A stretch of DNA of 64,000 bases from Gammaproteobacteria bacterium (GCA_025350055.1 JANXYK010000057.1:35749-99748), one strand, 5' to 3'. Numbered from the stretch's first letter, positions 44,091 through 53,989 are shown. Numbers and translations are program-made. The notes: generated from the letters alone by a model not told the origin.

Positions 44091-46799
44091 GTGAACAGCT
44101 CCGCTCGCCGATCCCAGGCTGCCGGCTTCACGACCCGAGGCCAGCAGCGCTGGCTGCTGGTCGTTGCCGTGGGCATGGTATTGGCCCTGGGCTTGATCCT
44201 GTCGATCGCCGCGCGGCTGATGATCGGCAACTTCGAGAACATCGAGACGGCAGCCACCGAGCAGAAGGCGCAGCAGCTCTACCAGGCCTTCAACTCCGAC
44301 CTGCGCCAGCTTGCGATCAGCACCCGTGACTACGCCCAGTGGGACAGCGCCGCCGACTTCGTCAGTGGCAGCAACCCGAAATTCCTGGTCGGCAACTTCA
44401 CGCGCGAGACCATGGGCGCGATGCACGTCAATCTGGTGTGGATACTCGATCGCGATGGCAACGACATCTACTCAAGCTACTACGATCCGGTCAAGGACAA
44501 GCTGTACGTGCCAGCGCCCGCAGCGCTGCTGGTCGATCTGCGTCGCGTGACCCGCATCGATGCAGCAATGAATGAAAGCCAGCCGGTCGAACGGCTGTTG
44601 CGCACGCACGCTGGCCCCGTAGGCTTTTCGGCGATGGAGATCCGGCGTACCGACCTTTCCGGGCCGACCGGCGCGGTGATGCTGTTCGCACGGTATATCG
44701 ACACCGACGATGTCGAGCGCATCAGCGAGACCCTGCGCATGACGGTGCATATGGATGCGCTGGGCACGGCTGTCGAACCGATGACATTGAGCCTGCCCTC
44801 ACCGGTGCGCCAGTGGATCCGTGGACCGCAACCCGCCGCCACCATGGTGTGGAATTCCGATCGCGACCAGACCACGGCCTACGCCATGGCGCGCGACATC
44901 GATGGTGATCCGCTAGCGCTCTTTAGCAGCAGCGCGCCGCGCAGCATCTACCGCCTGGGCCTGCATGCCACCGCGCTGATGGTGGGCAGCATCCTGCTGT
45001 TGCTGCTGATTGGCAGCAGCGGCGTGTTGTGGCTGGCGTTGCGCCTGCGGCGCAGTTTCGCCGCCACCGATGCCGCCGAGCAGCGCTATGCGAGCATCGC
45101 CGCGCAGCTGCACGAAGCCATCACGCTGGCGGAGCCGGGGAGCGGGCGCATCATCGAGGCCAATGAGGCGGTGCTGCGGGCGATGGGTTGCACGCTGGAG
45201 AGCGTGCGCGCACACACGGTGTTCGATCTCTATCCCGACTTGAGGCGCGACGCGCTCGACAAAGTGGCTGCCGCTGGCAGCGCACGCCTGGTGCTCGAAT
45301 CGCGCATGCGCAACGCCAGCGGCGGCACGACCGATGCCGAGGTCGCCATCACCCACATGACCGACTCCGCGCAGCGCCTGTGGTGCCTGGTGGGGCGCGA
45401 TGTCAGCCATCGTCGCGAAGCGCAACAACAGCAGCGCGCCAGCCACAAGAAGCTGGTGCATATCGCGCAGCACGATCCGCTCACGGGCCTGCCCAACCGA
45501 CTGTACCTCAGTGCGCGCCTGCCACGTGCGCTGCGGCTGGCAGCGCAATCCAAACGCATGCTGGCGCTGATCTACCTGGACGTCGATCATTTCAAGAACA
45601 TCAACGACTCGCGCGGTCACGGCGCCGGCGATGCGCTGCTGCAGGTGATCGCCAAGCGGCTGCGCAGCACAGTGGCCATGCAGGACGTGGTACTGCGCAT
45701 GGGCGGCGACGAGTTCGTGATCATTGCCGCGCTGCTGCCCGACGTCGAAGCCGTGCACGGCTTGGCGATGCGCCTGCAGGCCGCGATCCAGGCGCCCCTG
45801 TCGCTCGATGACACACCGCTCGAGGTTTCCGCGAGCCTTGGTATTGCACTCTATCCGAATGATGGCCACGACATGGAAGCGCTGCTCAAGCACGCCGACA
45901 TCGCGCTTTACCAGGCCAAGGCCGCTGGCCGCCGCTGCCACCGGCTGTTCTCGCCCGACATGCTGGCGCGGGTCAGCGAGAGTGTGGCGATAGAGCAGGC
46001 GCTGCGTCGTGGCATCGGCACCGATCAGTTCAGCATGGATTACCAGCCGGTGATCAACATGAAGACCGGCCGCGTATCCTCGCTCGAGGCGCTGATGCGC
46101 TGGCGGCATCCGGACCTCGGCCAGGTGCCACCCGGTCAGTTCATTCCAGTAGCTGACAGCAGCGGCCTGACCGTGGCACTCGGCCTGCAGGGCCTGCGCA
46201 TCGTGCTGACGCAGCTGCGCGCCTGGCAGGATGCCGATGTGCCGATCGTGCCAATCGCGGTCAACATCTCGCCGGTACAGCTCGAGCAATCCGACTTCTG
46301 CTCATCGGTGCTGCAGCTGGCCAGTGAACACCAGGTCGACCCGCGCTGGCTGCACTTCGAGATCACCGAGACCGCGCTGCTCAAGGATCCCGATGGCCTG
46401 GTCGGCACGCTGCAAACTTTGCGCGCACTGGGCTCACAGGTGCTGATCGATGATTTCGGTACCGGCTACTCGGGCCTGAGCTACCTGGCGCGCCTGCCGG
46501 TCGATTGCATCAAGATCGATCGCAGCTTCATCAGCGACCTGGGCAAGAACGCGGCTCGCACGCCGATCATCGATGCCGTGATCCAGATCGCGCGCAGGCT
46601 CAACATGACGATCGTGGCCGAAGGCGTGGAAACGCAGCAGCAGGCGCTGATACTGCAGGAACAGGGCTGCGACTTCGCGCAGGGTTACTTCTACAGCCGG
46701 CCGGTCAGCGCGCAGCATTGCCGCACGCTGCTTGAAAAACTCAAGCTCGAGCGGCCGCTGACCGAGACGCTGATCACGCGTGTACTGCACAGCGGCTGA
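44091..46799 (+). CDS. CHASE4-PAS-GGDEF-EAL membrane c-di-GMP enzyme
   Basis: The 902-residue protein has two membrane helices (about 22-44 and 294-318) flanking a periplasmic CHASE4-type sensor (DLRQLAISTRDYAQWDSAAD, VNLVWILDRDGNDIYSSYYD). A PAS-like region (about 330-440), a GGDEF domain with intact RMGGDEF (536-542) and LDVDHFKNIND, and an EAL domain with intact E666-A-L-M-R and IDDFGTGYSGLSYLARLPVD follow. Both catalytic sets look complete, so it could make or degrade c-di-GMP in response to an external cue. The start is uncertain: the GTG at 44091 is immediately preceded by AAGGA, which is too close for a normal ribosome site. Confidence 0.9.
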   Translation: MNSSARRSQAAGFTTRGQQRWLLVVAVGMVLALGLILSIAARLMIGNFENIETAATEQKAQQLYQAFNSDLRQLAISTRDYAQWDSAADFVSGSNPKFLVGNFTRETMGAMHVNLVWILDRDGNDIYSSYYDPVKDKLYVPAPAALLVDLRRVTRIDAAMNESQPVERLLRTHAGPVGFSAMEIRRTDLSGPTGAVMLFARYIDTDDVERISETLRMTVHMDALGTAVEPMTLSLPSPVRQWIRGPQPAATMVWNSDRDQTTAYAMARDIDGDPLALFSSSAPRSIYRLGLHATALMVGSILLLLLIGSSGVLWLALRLRRSFAATDAAEQRYASIAAQLHEAITLAEPGSGRIIEANEAVLRAMGCTLESVRAHTVFDLYPDLRRDALDKVAAAGSARLVLESRMRNASGGTTDAEVAITHMTDSAQRLWCLVGRDVSHRREAQQQQRASHKKLVHIAQHDPLTGLPNRLYLSARLPRALRLAAQSKRMLALIYLDVDHFKNINDSRGHGAGDALLQVIAKRLRSTVAMQDVVLRMGGDEFVIIAALLPDVEAVHGLAMRLQAAIQAPLSLDDTPLEVSASLGIALYPNDGHDMEALLKHADIALYQAKAAGRRCHRLFSPDMLARVSESVAIEQALRRGIGTDQFSMDYQPVINMKTGRVSSLEALMRWRHPDLGQVPPGQFIPVADSSGLTVALGLQGLRIVLTQLRAWQDADVPIVPIAVNISPVQLEQSDFCSSVLQLASEHQVDPRWLHFEITETALLKDPDGLVGTLQTLRALGSQVLIDDFGTGYSGLSYLARLPVDCIKIDRSFISDLGKNAARTPIIDAVIQIARRLNMTIVAEGVETQQQALILQEQGCDFAQGYFYSRPVSAQHCRTLLEKLKLERPLTETLITRVLHSG

Positions 46800-46813
46800 G
46801 CGGCGCCGCTCAG
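46796..46813. terminator. 18-bp perfect palindrome holding both convergent stop codons
   Basis: CTGAGCGGCGCCGCTCAG is a perfect inverted repeat. The TGA of the rightward GGDEF-EAL gene (46797-46799) and the TGA of the leftward putA gene (46810-46812) are its symmetric outer parts. It can form an identical GC hairpin in either transcript, as a bidirectional terminator would, but there is no T-tract on either side. Confidence 0.5.
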
Positions 46814-49800
46814 GCCTGGCTGAGCAGCGCGGCGTTACCACCCACGGCCGCGGTGTTCACCGTGACCACCTGCTCACTCGCGAAGCGGTGCAGATAGTGC
46901 GGGCCGCCCGCCTTGGGCCCGGTGCCCGAGCGGTTGCAGCCGCCGAAGGGCTGCACGCCCACCACCGCGCCGATGGTATTGCGGTTCACATAGACATTGC
47001 CGACCCGCGCGCGCTGCGCGATCTGGATTGCGCGCGTCTCGATGCGCGTGTGGATGCCGAGCGTGAGACCGTAACCGGTGGCGTTGATGTCATCGACCAC
47101 GCGCGCGATGTCGGCGGCGCGGAAACGCACCACGTGCAGCGCCGGCCCGAACACTTCTGATTCGAGTTCGCTGATGCTGCCGATCTCGGCCAGCAGCGGC
47201 GCAAAGTAGTGCCCCACCGGTCCGGCGCGCGGCGGACGGCCGCGATGCAGCACCTGCCCGGCTGCGCCCAGTCGCCGCGCGTGCAGCTCGAGGCCCGCGA
47301 GGGCCGGGGGATCGATCAGCGGCCCGATGTCGGTGGCGAGCAGTGCGGGATCGCCCAACACCAGTTCGTCCATCGCGCCGCACAGCGCTTCGATCAGGCG
47401 CGGCGCCAGCTCTTCCTGCACGTACAGCACACGCACGGCGGAACAGCGCTGCCCAGCACTGTTATACGAAGAGGCGAGCAGATCCTGCACCACCTGCTCG
47501 ACCAGCGCCGAACTGTCGGCGATCAGCGCGTTCTGGCCCCCGGTCTCGGCAATCAGCGTCGCGATCGGGCCGGTGCGCGCCGCGAGCGCGCGTGCTATCA
47601 ACTGCGCAGTATCGGTGGAACCGGTGAAGGCCACGCCGGCCAGGCATTCCTGGCGACTGATCGCAGCGCCCACCACGCCATCGCCCGGCAGCAGCTGCAG
47701 CACGCCACCGGGCACACCCGCCTGGTGCAACAGTTCAGTGGCGAAGGCAGCCGTGAGCGGTGTCTGCTCGGCGGGCTTGGCCAGCACGCTGTTGCCTGCC
47801 GCCAGTGCCGCAGCAATCTGTCCGGTGAAGATGGCGAGCGGAAAATTCCAGGGACTGATGCAGCCGAACACGCCGCGCGCGCGCAGTCGCAGGTTGTTCG
47901 CTTCACCCGCAGGCCCTGGCAGCGCCAGCTCACTGCTGAAATCCTTGCGTGCCTGCGCGGCGTAGTAGCGCAGGAAATCGATCGCCTCGCGCCACTCCGA
48001 CACGCTATCCGCCAGGGTCTTGCCCGCTTCGCGCACGCAACGTGCGAGCAGCCCGGCCCGCTCGCGCTCGAACAGATCAGCGGCACGATCGAGCACCGCG
48101 GCGCGATGTGCACCGCCGGCATCGTCCCACTCCGGCCAGCTCTCGAGGGCAATCTTCGCCGCGTGATCGACCTGCTCGGCCGTGGCGCTCACACATTCGC
48201 CCACCAGGTCTGACTGGTCGGCGGGATTGACCACCGGCGTGGTCTGCCCGCTCTCGGCGGTGCCACCGATCACCGGCCGCGCCAGCCATTCGGTACGACT
48301 CGCCGCTGCGAATTCGCCCGCCAGCTGCGCCAGCACGCCGCTGTCATAGAGATTGATGCCTGGTGAATTGCTGCGCTCGGGCGCGAACATCTTGCCCGGC
48401 TCGGCCAGCGAGACCGCAAAGGGCGCACCGCCACCCGGAGCAGGATCGGTCGGATCGCGCACCACCTCACTCGCGGCCTGGCCGCGATCGCCGGCCCGGT
48501 GCACGAAGGAAGTATTGGCGCCATTCTCGAGCAGGCGGCGCACCAGGTAAGGCAGCAGTTCGGATTGCGGTCCGACCGGTGCATACACGCGACAGGAATG
48601 CTGCCCGCCGGCAGCGCCGGCGCGCACTGCGCTGTAGAGCGCCTCGCCCATGCCGTGCAGGCGCTGGAATTCGAAGGCGTTGACCTCGGCGCCATAGAGC
48701 TCGGCCACGTAGGCCACCGTGTGCGCATTGTGGGTAGCGAACTGCGCGCTGATCACATCGCGATTGGCCACGAGTCGGCGCGCGCAGGCCAGATACGCAA
48801 TGTCGGTGTGCTGCTTGCGGGTGAACACCGGGTAGCTGTGCAGCCCGGCTTGTTGCGTGCGCTTGATCTCGGTATCCCAGTACGCACCTTTCACGAGCCG
48901 CATCGTAATGTGTCGATTGCTGGCGCGCACCCGCGCCGCCAGCCAATCAATCACGCGCAAGGAACGCTTCTGGTAGGCCTGCACCGCCAGACCGAGTTGC
49001 CCCGGACGCGCGGCCGCCGGCGTCTGCAGCAGGCGCTCGAACAGTTGCAACGAGAGTTCCAGCCGTTCGGTTTCCTCGGCGTCGATGGTGAGGCCGATGC
49101 CAGCCTGTTCAGACTGCGCCAGCAGCTCGCTCATCGCCGGCAGCAATTCGGCATGCACGCGCTCGCGCTGTGCCAGTTCGTAGCGTGGATGCAGTGCGGA
49201 GAGCTTCACCGATACGCTGTTGCGCACCGTCAGCGGCAGCCTCGCGGCCGCGGATTTCTGCGCGGCCTGGCCCACCTGGGCAATGGCATCGCGGTAGGCT
49301 TCGAGGTGATGACGCGCATCGCGCGTGGTCATCGCCGCCTCGCCCAGCATGTCGAAGGAATAGCGCTCGCCGGTGCGCGCGCCCTGTGCGCGCTTGAGCG
49401 CGGCCTCGAGATCGGTGCCGAAAATGAACTGTTGGCTGAGGATTTTCATGGCCTGGCGCAACGCCGTGCGCGCCACCGGCTCGCCAATGCGTCCGACCAG
49501 ACCGCGCAACCAACCCTGCGGGTCACGCGTGAGCGCGGCCTCGGGCGTCAGCAGCGCGCCAGTGAGCATCAAGCCGAACGTGGAGGCATTTACGAACAAC
49601 GAGACGGAATCGTCCAGGTGCCCGCGCCAGTCACCGCGCCCCAAGCGATCTGCGATCAGGCGATCAGCGGTTGCCGCATCGGGAATGCGCAGCAGCGCTT
49701 CGGCCAGACACAGCAGCAGGATGCCCTCCTGCGAATCGAGTCCGTAGCTTTGCAGAAACTCATCGATGCCCGCGGCCGCATCGGCGCCAGCGCGCACCGC

Positions 49801-49974
49801 TTCGACCAGTTGTATGGCGCGCCCGGCCACGCGCTCGCGCGCAGCCGCATCCAGGCGCGCGTGGCTGGCCAGCTTGTTGACCAGCTGCACCTCATCGGCC
49901 AGGTAGTCGCCGTTGATGGCCGCGCCTACGGCGCTGGTGATGTTCGCCTGATCATCCGCGATAAAGTTCTTCAC
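46810..49974 (-). CDS. putA: Bifunctional proline dehydrogenase / P5C dehydrogenase
   Basis: The 1054-residue PutA oxidises proline to glutamate through channelled pyrroline-5-carboxylate. The PRODH half (about 150-470) shows ITMRLVKGAYWDTEIKRTQQ, the FAD-site YPVFTRKQHTDIAYLACARR and an R-R-x-x-E-N-like C-terminal block (VRRLLENGANTSFVHR). The dehydrogenase half (about 560-1040) shows GCISPWNFPLAIFTGQIAAA, LIAETGGQNALIADSSALVE, the catalytic Cys in SYNSAGQRCSAVRVLYVQEE and VFGPALHVVRF. There is no N-terminal ribbon-helix-helix DNA-binding domain, so it is not a self-repressor. A promoter lies just upstream. Length and motifs are complete. Confidence 0.95.
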   Translation of the reverse strand: MKNFIADDQANITSAVGAAINGDYLADEVQLVNKLASHARLDAAARERVAGRAIQLVEAVRAGADAAAGIDEFLQSYGLDSQEGILLLCLAEALLRIPDAATADRLIADRLGRGDWRGHLDDSVSLFVNASTFGLMLTGALLTPEAALTRDPQGWLRGLVGRIGEPVARTALRQAMKILSQQFIFGTDLEAALKRAQGARTGERYSFDMLGEAAMTTRDARHHLEAYRDAIAQVGQAAQKSAAARLPLTVRNSVSVKLSALHPRYELAQRERVHAELLPAMSELLAQSEQAGIGLTIDAEETERLELSLQLFERLLQTPAAARPGQLGLAVQAYQKRSLRVIDWLAARVRASNRHITMRLVKGAYWDTEIKRTQQAGLHSYPVFTRKQHTDIAYLACARRLVANRDVISAQFATHNAHTVAYVAELYGAEVNAFEFQRLHGMGEALYSAVRAGAAGGQHSCRVYAPVGPQSELLPYLVRRLLENGANTSFVHRAGDRGQAASEVVRDPTDPAPGGGAPFAVSLAEPGKMFAPERSNSPGINLYDSGVLAQLAGEFAAASRTEWLARPVIGGTAESGQTTPVVNPADQSDLVGECVSATAEQVDHAAKIALESWPEWDDAGGAHRAAVLDRAADLFERERAGLLARCVREAGKTLADSVSEWREAIDFLRYYAAQARKDFSSELALPGPAGEANNLRLRARGVFGCISPWNFPLAIFTGQIAAALAAGNSVLAKPAEQTPLTAAFATELLHQAGVPGGVLQLLPGDGVVGAAISRQECLAGVAFTGSTDTAQLIARALAARTGPIATLIAETGGQNALIADSSALVEQVVQDLLASSYNSAGQRCSAVRVLYVQEELAPRLIEALCGAMDELVLGDPALLATDIGPLIDPPALAGLELHARRLGAAGQVLHRGRPPRAGPVGHYFAPLLAEIGSISELESEVFGPALHVVRFRAADIARVVDDINATGYGLTLGIHTRIETRAIQIAQRARVGNVYVNRNTIGAVVGVQPFGGCNRSGTGPKAGGPHYLHRFASEQVVTVNTAAVGGNAALLSQA

Positions 49975-49996
49975 GCTACGCTTCTCCCCGCCCGGC

Positions 49997-50025
49997 CGTA
50001 TACACTAGCGCTATCCGCTTGCCAA
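49997..50025 (-). promoter_or_regulatory. Sigma-70 promoter for putA
   Basis: On the minus strand, TTGGCA (50025-50020) and TATACG (50002-49997) are separated by exactly 17 bp. Transcription would start near 49990, giving a leader of only about 15 bases to the putA ATG at 49974. Confidence 0.6.
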
Positions 50026-50071
50026 AGTAACGCCATGCCCACGGCATGGGAATGCAAGGTTACCGAAAATC

Positions 50072-50794
50072 ATGGGTCGAATCTTCGAAGTCCGCAAACA
50101 CGCCATGTTCGCGCGCTGGAACCGCATGGCCAAGCAGTTCGCGCGTGTCGCCAAGGACATCGCGATGACCGTGAAGACCGGCGGGCCCGATCCAGCCTCG
50201 AACCCCACGCTGCGCCGCATTATCCAGAATGCGCGCGCAGTCAACATGCCCAAGGACAAGGTCGAAGCCGCGATCAAGCGCGCCAGCGGCCGCGATGCGA
50301 CCAACTACCATGAGGTGCTGTACGAGGGTTACGCGCCCCATGGGGTCGCCTTGATCGTGGAAACGGCTACCGACAACCCGACGCGCACCGTGGCGCACGT
50401 GCGCAACATCATCACCAAGCACGGCGGGAACCTGGGCACCAACGGCAGCGTCGCCTTCCAGTTCCGCAAGATGGGCGTGTTCCGGCTCGATCCGGCTGGC
50501 ATCAACCAGGATTCGCTCGAGCTCGACATGATCGACCACGGGCTCGAGGAAATGGGCGAGAGCGTGGGTGAAAAAGGCGAGCCGCAACTGGTGCTGCGCT
50601 GCGAGTTCGCGAATTTCGGCAAACTGCAGGAGGCGCTCGAGGCTCGCGCTGTTGCGCCGCTATCGGCGGAACATGAATACATCTGCTCGGTGCCCATCGA
50701 GCTCTCTGAAGCGCCCGCTGCCGAGGTGCTGGAACTCATCGATCAGCTCGAGCAGGACGAAGACGTGCAGCGCGTGTATCACACGCTCGCGTAA
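50072..50794 (+). CDS. YebC/PmpR family (TACO1-like) protein
   Basis: The 240-residue protein has the YebC layout: a helical N-terminal domain ([54 protein letters not shown]) and two alpha/beta domains ([40 protein letters not shown]). It matches the YeeN-like branch because the N-terminus reads MGRxFExRK rather than MAGHSKWANI. YebC proteins were described as transcription regulators and, more recently, as translation factors that relieve ribosome stalling at proline-rich stretches. It is divergent from putA. Confidence 0.92.
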   Translation: MGRIFEVRKHAMFARWNRMAKQFARVAKDIAMTVKTGGPDPASNPTLRRIIQNARAVNMPKDKVEAAIKRASGRDATNYHEVLYEGYAPHGVALIVETATDNPTRTVAHVRNIITKHGGNLGTNGSVAFQFRKMGVFRLDPAGINQDSLELDMIDHGLEEMGESVGEKGEPQLVLRCEFANFGKLQEALEARAVAPLSAEHEYICSVPIELSEAPAAEVLELIDQLEQDEDVQRVYHTLA

Positions 50795-50816
50795 CAGGAT
50801 TCGAGAAACACGGCGC

Positions 50817-51248
50817 TCAGCGATCGATGCGCGTGGAAAGCACGATCGAGGAATCGGTGCGATCGACACCCGGCAGCGCACCGATGCGATCGAGGATCTT
50901 GTCCATCTCGCCCACGGAATCGGTGACCAGCACCGCGATGAAATCGTGCTGGCCGCTGACCGAGTAGAGCTTGCGCACTTCCGGCAGGCCACGCAGCGTT
51001 GCCTCGACGCGCGTGAGCAGCTTGGGGATCGCGGTGATCATCACGTGCGCGTGCAGCTGGCCGCGTTCGCGCTCCGCGCCCATGCGCAACGTGAAGCCGG
51101 CGATCACCTTGTTGTGCAGCAGGCGCTCGATGCGGCTCTGCACGGTGGTACGCGCCAGGCCCAGCCGGCGCCCCAATTGCGCGGTGGAAGCACGGGCGTT
51201 TTCGCGCAGCAGCGCGATGATGCGCTGGTCGGTGGCGTCTATCGTCAT
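50817..51248 (-). CDS. Lrp/AsnC-family regulator
   Basis: The 143-residue protein has an AsnC-type helix-turn-helix (MTIDATDQRIIALLRENARA, STAQLGRRLGLARTTVQSRI, ERLLHNKVIAGFTLRM) and the C-terminal RAM ligand domain (HVMITAIPKLLTRVEATLRG, EVRKLYSVSGQHDFIAVLVT). Start at 51248 was chosen because an upstream in-frame ATG adds only seven unfamily-like residues. It is divergent from the saccharopine dehydrogenase / semialdehyde dehydrogenase / glutaryl-CoA dehydrogenase genes, so it probably controls lysine catabolism with lysine or a product as effector. That role is inferred from position. Confidence 0.92.
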   Translation of the reverse strand: MTIDATDQRIIALLRENARASTAQLGRRLGLARTTVQSRIERLLHNKVIAGFTLRMGAERERGQLHAHVMITAIPKLLTRVEATLRGLPEVRKLYSVSGQHDFIAVLVTDSVGEMDKILDRIGALPGVDRTDSSIVLSTRIDR

Positions 51249-51365
51249 AGTGCCGATATAGTACGGCATAACGACGAGAATGTGTCGTCAAACTGACGTT
51301 TTCGAGGCTGCTTTTCGTCCTGGCTAGCGCGACTATAGGCGGCTGAATTATCCATGAGGTGTGAC
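51249..51365. promoter_or_regulatory. Divergent control region of the Lrp gene and lysine operon
   Basis: The 117-bp gap has a dyad ACGAC-N8-GTCGT (51271-51288), close in size to Lrp-type half-site spacing. A TTGACG -35-like box on the minus strand (51291-51286) overlaps its right arm, and a TATAGG -10-like box lies on the plus strand near 51338. A regulator bound at the dyad would cover the Lrp promoter. None of these boxes has a fully convincing partner. Confidence 0.4.
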
Positions 51366-52469
51366 ATGAAACGCGTAGCAGTCGTAGGCGCCGGCAAGAT
51401 CGGCCAGATGATCGCTGACCTGCTGGTGCATAGTGGCGATTACCAGGTTGCCATGATCGACAAATCGGCCGAACAGCTCGAGCGCCTGAAAGGCGGCGTG
51501 CCGGTCGAGACCATCGCGATCGACGTGAACGATCCGCAGAAGGTCGCCGAGGCACTGCGCGGCCGCTTCGCCGTGCTCAGCGCCGCGCCCTTCCAGGTCA
51601 CCGGCAAGATTGCCGAGGCCGCGGCCATGGCCGGCGTCCACTATCTTGATCTCACCGAAGATGTCGCCAACACGCGGCGCGTGCGCCAGCTGGCCACCAC
51701 CGCCACCACGGCGTTCATTCCGCAGTGCGGTCTGGCACCCGGCTTCATCACCATCGTCGGTTACGATCTGGCGAAGAACTTCGACAAGCTGCAGGACGTG
51801 CGCCTGCGGGTCGGCGCCCTGCCCCAGTATCCGTCGAACGCGCTCAACTACAATCTCACCTGGAGCACCGACGGCGTCATCAACGAGTACTGCGAGCCCT
51901 GCGAGGAAATCGCGAACGGCGAACTCGTGAACGCGCCGCCGCTCGAAGAGCGCGAGGAATTCTCGCTCGACGGCGTGACCTACGAGGCCTTCAATACTTC
52001 CGGTGGCGTCGGCACGCTGTGCGAAACGCTGCGTGGCCGCGTGCGCAATCTCAATTACCGCACCATCCGCTATCCCGGCCATGCGGCCATCATGAAGGCG
52101 CTGCTCCAGGATCTGCGCCTGCGCGAGCGTCGCGATGTGCTCAAGGACATCCTGGAGAATGCACTGCCCACCACCCTGCAGGACGTCGTGATCGTGTTCG
52201 TCACGGTCACCGGCATCAAGAAGGGCGGCCTGGTGCAGGAAACCTACGCCAACAAGGTCTACGGTCAGCGCGTCAACGGCATCGATCGCAGCGCCATCCA
52301 GTTGACCACGGCGGCCGGAATCTGTGGTGTACTTGATCTGCTGGCCGCGGGTCGTCTGCCGCAGAAAGGCTTTATCCGCCAGGAGGACGTGCCGCTGGCT
52401 GATTTTCTCGACAATCGCTTCGGCAGGATTTACGCCATGCGTCAGGCTGGCCAGAGGGAAGCCGCTTGA
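51366..52469 (+). CDS. Saccharopine dehydrogenase (LYS9-type)
   Basis: The 367-residue NAD(P)-dependent enzyme starts MKRVAVVGAGKIGQMIADLL (Rossmann motif) after a GAGGTG site and continues with the saccharopine-dehydrogenase substrate domain (VHYLDLTEDVANTRRVRQLA, FIPQCGLAPGFITIVGYDLA, LTWSTDGVINEYCEPCEEIA, FNTSGGVGTLCETL, YRTIRYPGHAAIMKALLQDL). It would split saccharopine into glutamate and 2-aminoadipate-6-semialdehyde. No lysine-ketoglutarate reductase lies beside it, unlike the plant and animal fusion enzyme. The stop overlaps the next gene's TTG start (TTGA). Confidence 0.88.
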   Translation: MKRVAVVGAGKIGQMIADLLVHSGDYQVAMIDKSAEQLERLKGGVPVETIAIDVNDPQKVAEALRGRFAVLSAAPFQVTGKIAEAAAMAGVHYLDLTEDVANTRRVRQLATTATTAFIPQCGLAPGFITIVGYDLAKNFDKLQDVRLRVGALPQYPSNALNYNLTWSTDGVINEYCEPCEEIANGELVNAPPLEEREEFSLDGVTYEAFNTSGGVGTLCETLRGRVRNLNYRTIRYPGHAAIMKALLQDLRLRERRDVLKDILENALPTTLQDVVIVFVTVTGIKKGGLVQETYANKVYGQRVNGIDRSAIQLTTAAGICGVLDLLAAGRLPQKGFIRQEDVPLADFLDNRFGRIYAMRQAGQREAA

Positions 52470-53989
52470 GCAACAGTTACCACAGCATCCTGCAGCAGGC
52501 GGGCCTGGCGTCGGTTTCCGGCAATGGCGGAGCTGCTGCGCCGGGCAGCCTCGAGGTGCACACACCGATCGATGGCACGCTGCTGGCGCGCGTCCCCATG
52601 GACAGCAGCAGCGCGGTCGCGGCGAAGATCCAGGCTTCGGCCGAGGCCTTCCTGCGCTGGCGCGAAGTGCCGGGCCCGCAGCGCGGTGAGCTGCTGCGCC
52701 GCTTCGCGCTGCGCGTGCGCACCGACAAGCAGGCACTCGGCAAACTGATCTCGCTGGAAGCCGGGAAGATCCTCAGCGAAGGCCTGGGCGAAGTGCAGGA
52801 AGTCATCGACATCTGTGATTTCGCGGTCGGTCTTTCGCGCCAGATCTATGGCCTGACGATTGCTTCCGAGCGTCCGGGTCATCACCTACTCGAGCGCTGG
52901 CAGCCGCTGGGTCCGGTGGGTGTGATCAGCGCTTTCAATTTTCCGATGGCGGTGTGGGCCTGGAATGCGGCGCTGGCGCTGGTCTGCGGCGACACCGTGA
53001 TCTGGAAGCCCTCCGAGAAAACCCCGCTCAGCGCCATGGCGCTGCATCGGTTGATGGCGGAAACCATTGCCGAATTTTCCGGCGCACCAGTGGCGATCTC
53101 GCAGCTGATCATCGGCAAGCGCGACGTGGGCGAACAGCTGGCCGATTCGGAGCTGGTGCCGCTGGTCAGCGCGACTGGCAGCACAGCGATGGGCCGTGCC
53201 CTGGGTCCGCGCGTTGCGGCACGCTTCGGCCGTTCGTTGCTGGAACTGGGCGGTAACAATGCCGCGATCGTCACGCCTACGGCTGACCTCAACCTGACCT
53301 TGCGCGCGGTGGTATTCGCCGCGGCCGGCACGGCGGGCCAGCGCTGCACCACGCTGCGCCGCCTGTTCGTGCACCGCTCACTGTGCACGCGCCTGCGCGA
53401 GATGCTGCGCAAGAGCTACGCGAGCCTGGCGATCGGCTCTCCCCTCGAGGGCGGCACGCTGATTGGCCCGCTGATCGATGCGGCCTCGTATGAGCGCATG
53501 CAGGCCACGCTGGCGGCCGCGAAGGCACAGGGCGCCACCGTGATCGGCGGCGAGCGTGCCGCGCCCGCTGGCATCGGCGGCGGCTTCTACGTGCGCCCGG
53601 CGCTGGTCGAGGCCGACAGGCCACTGGCGGTGATGAGCGATGAGACCTTCGCGCCCATCCTCTATGTGGTTCCTTACGATTCCTTCAGCGATGCGCTGCA
53701 GATGCAAAATGGTGTGCGCCAGGGCCTGTCCTCGGCGATCTTCACCAACGACATGCGCGAGGCCGAGACCTTCCTGTCGGCGACCGGGAGCGACTGCGGC
53801 ATTGCCAACGTGAACACCGGCCCGAGCGGCGCCGAGATTGGCGGGGCTTTCGGCGGGGAGAAGGAAACCGGCGGCGGCCGCGAATCCGGCAGCGATGCCT
53901 GGAAAGCCTATATGCGCCGGCAGACGCAGACGGTAAATTACTCCTCCGCCGTGCAGCTGGCGCAGGGCGTGGAATTTCCGGTCGACTGA
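52466..53989 (+). CDS. 2-aminoadipate-6-semialdehyde dehydrogenase (ALDH7-like)
   Basis: The 507-residue NAD-dependent aldehyde dehydrogenase resembles ALDH7/antiquitin: LGPVGVISAFNFPMAVWAWN, ALVCGDTVIWKPSEKTPLSA, VSATGSTAMGRALGP, RFGRSLLELGGNNAAIVTPT (general base Glu), catalytic Cys in AAAGTAGQRCTTLRRLFVHR and MSDETFAPILYVVPY. ALDH7 enzymes oxidise aminoadipate semialdehyde to 2-aminoadipate, the step after saccharopine dehydrogenase. The start is a TTG at 52466 that overlaps the upstream stop, giving MSNSYHSILQQAGL, the normal N-terminus. The context makes the substrate assignment strong. Confidence 0.92.
   Translation: MSNSYHSILQQAGLASVSGNGGAAAPGSLEVHTPIDGTLLARVPMDSSSAVAAKIQASAEAFLRWREVPGPQRGELLRRFALRVRTDKQALGKLISLEAGKILSEGLGEVQEVIDICDFAVGLSRQIYGLTIASERPGHHLLERWQPLGPVGVISAFNFPMAVWAWNAALALVCGDTVIWKPSEKTPLSAMALHRLMAETIAEFSGAPVAISQLIIGKRDVGEQLADSELVPLVSATGSTAMGRALGPRVAARFGRSLLELGGNNAAIVTPTADLNLTLRAVVFAAAGTAGQRCTTLRRLFVHRSLCTRLREMLRKSYASLAIGSPLEGGTLIGPLIDAASYERMQATLAAAKAQGATVIGGERAAPAGIGGGFYVRPALVEADRPLAVMSDETFAPILYVVPYDSFSDALQMQNGVRQGLSSAIFTNDMREAETFLSATGSDCGIANVNTGPSGAEIGGAFGGEKETGGGRESGSDAWKAYMRRQTQTVNYSSAVQLAQGVEFPVD

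Noticed and set aside
44913..46289. 458-codon leftward frame opposite the GGDEF-EAL gene
   Set aside because: Antisense to intact GGDEF and EAL motifs.
48499..50313. 604-codon rightward frame opposite putA and into yebC
   Set aside because: Antisense to proline-dehydrogenase motifs; no domain resemblance.
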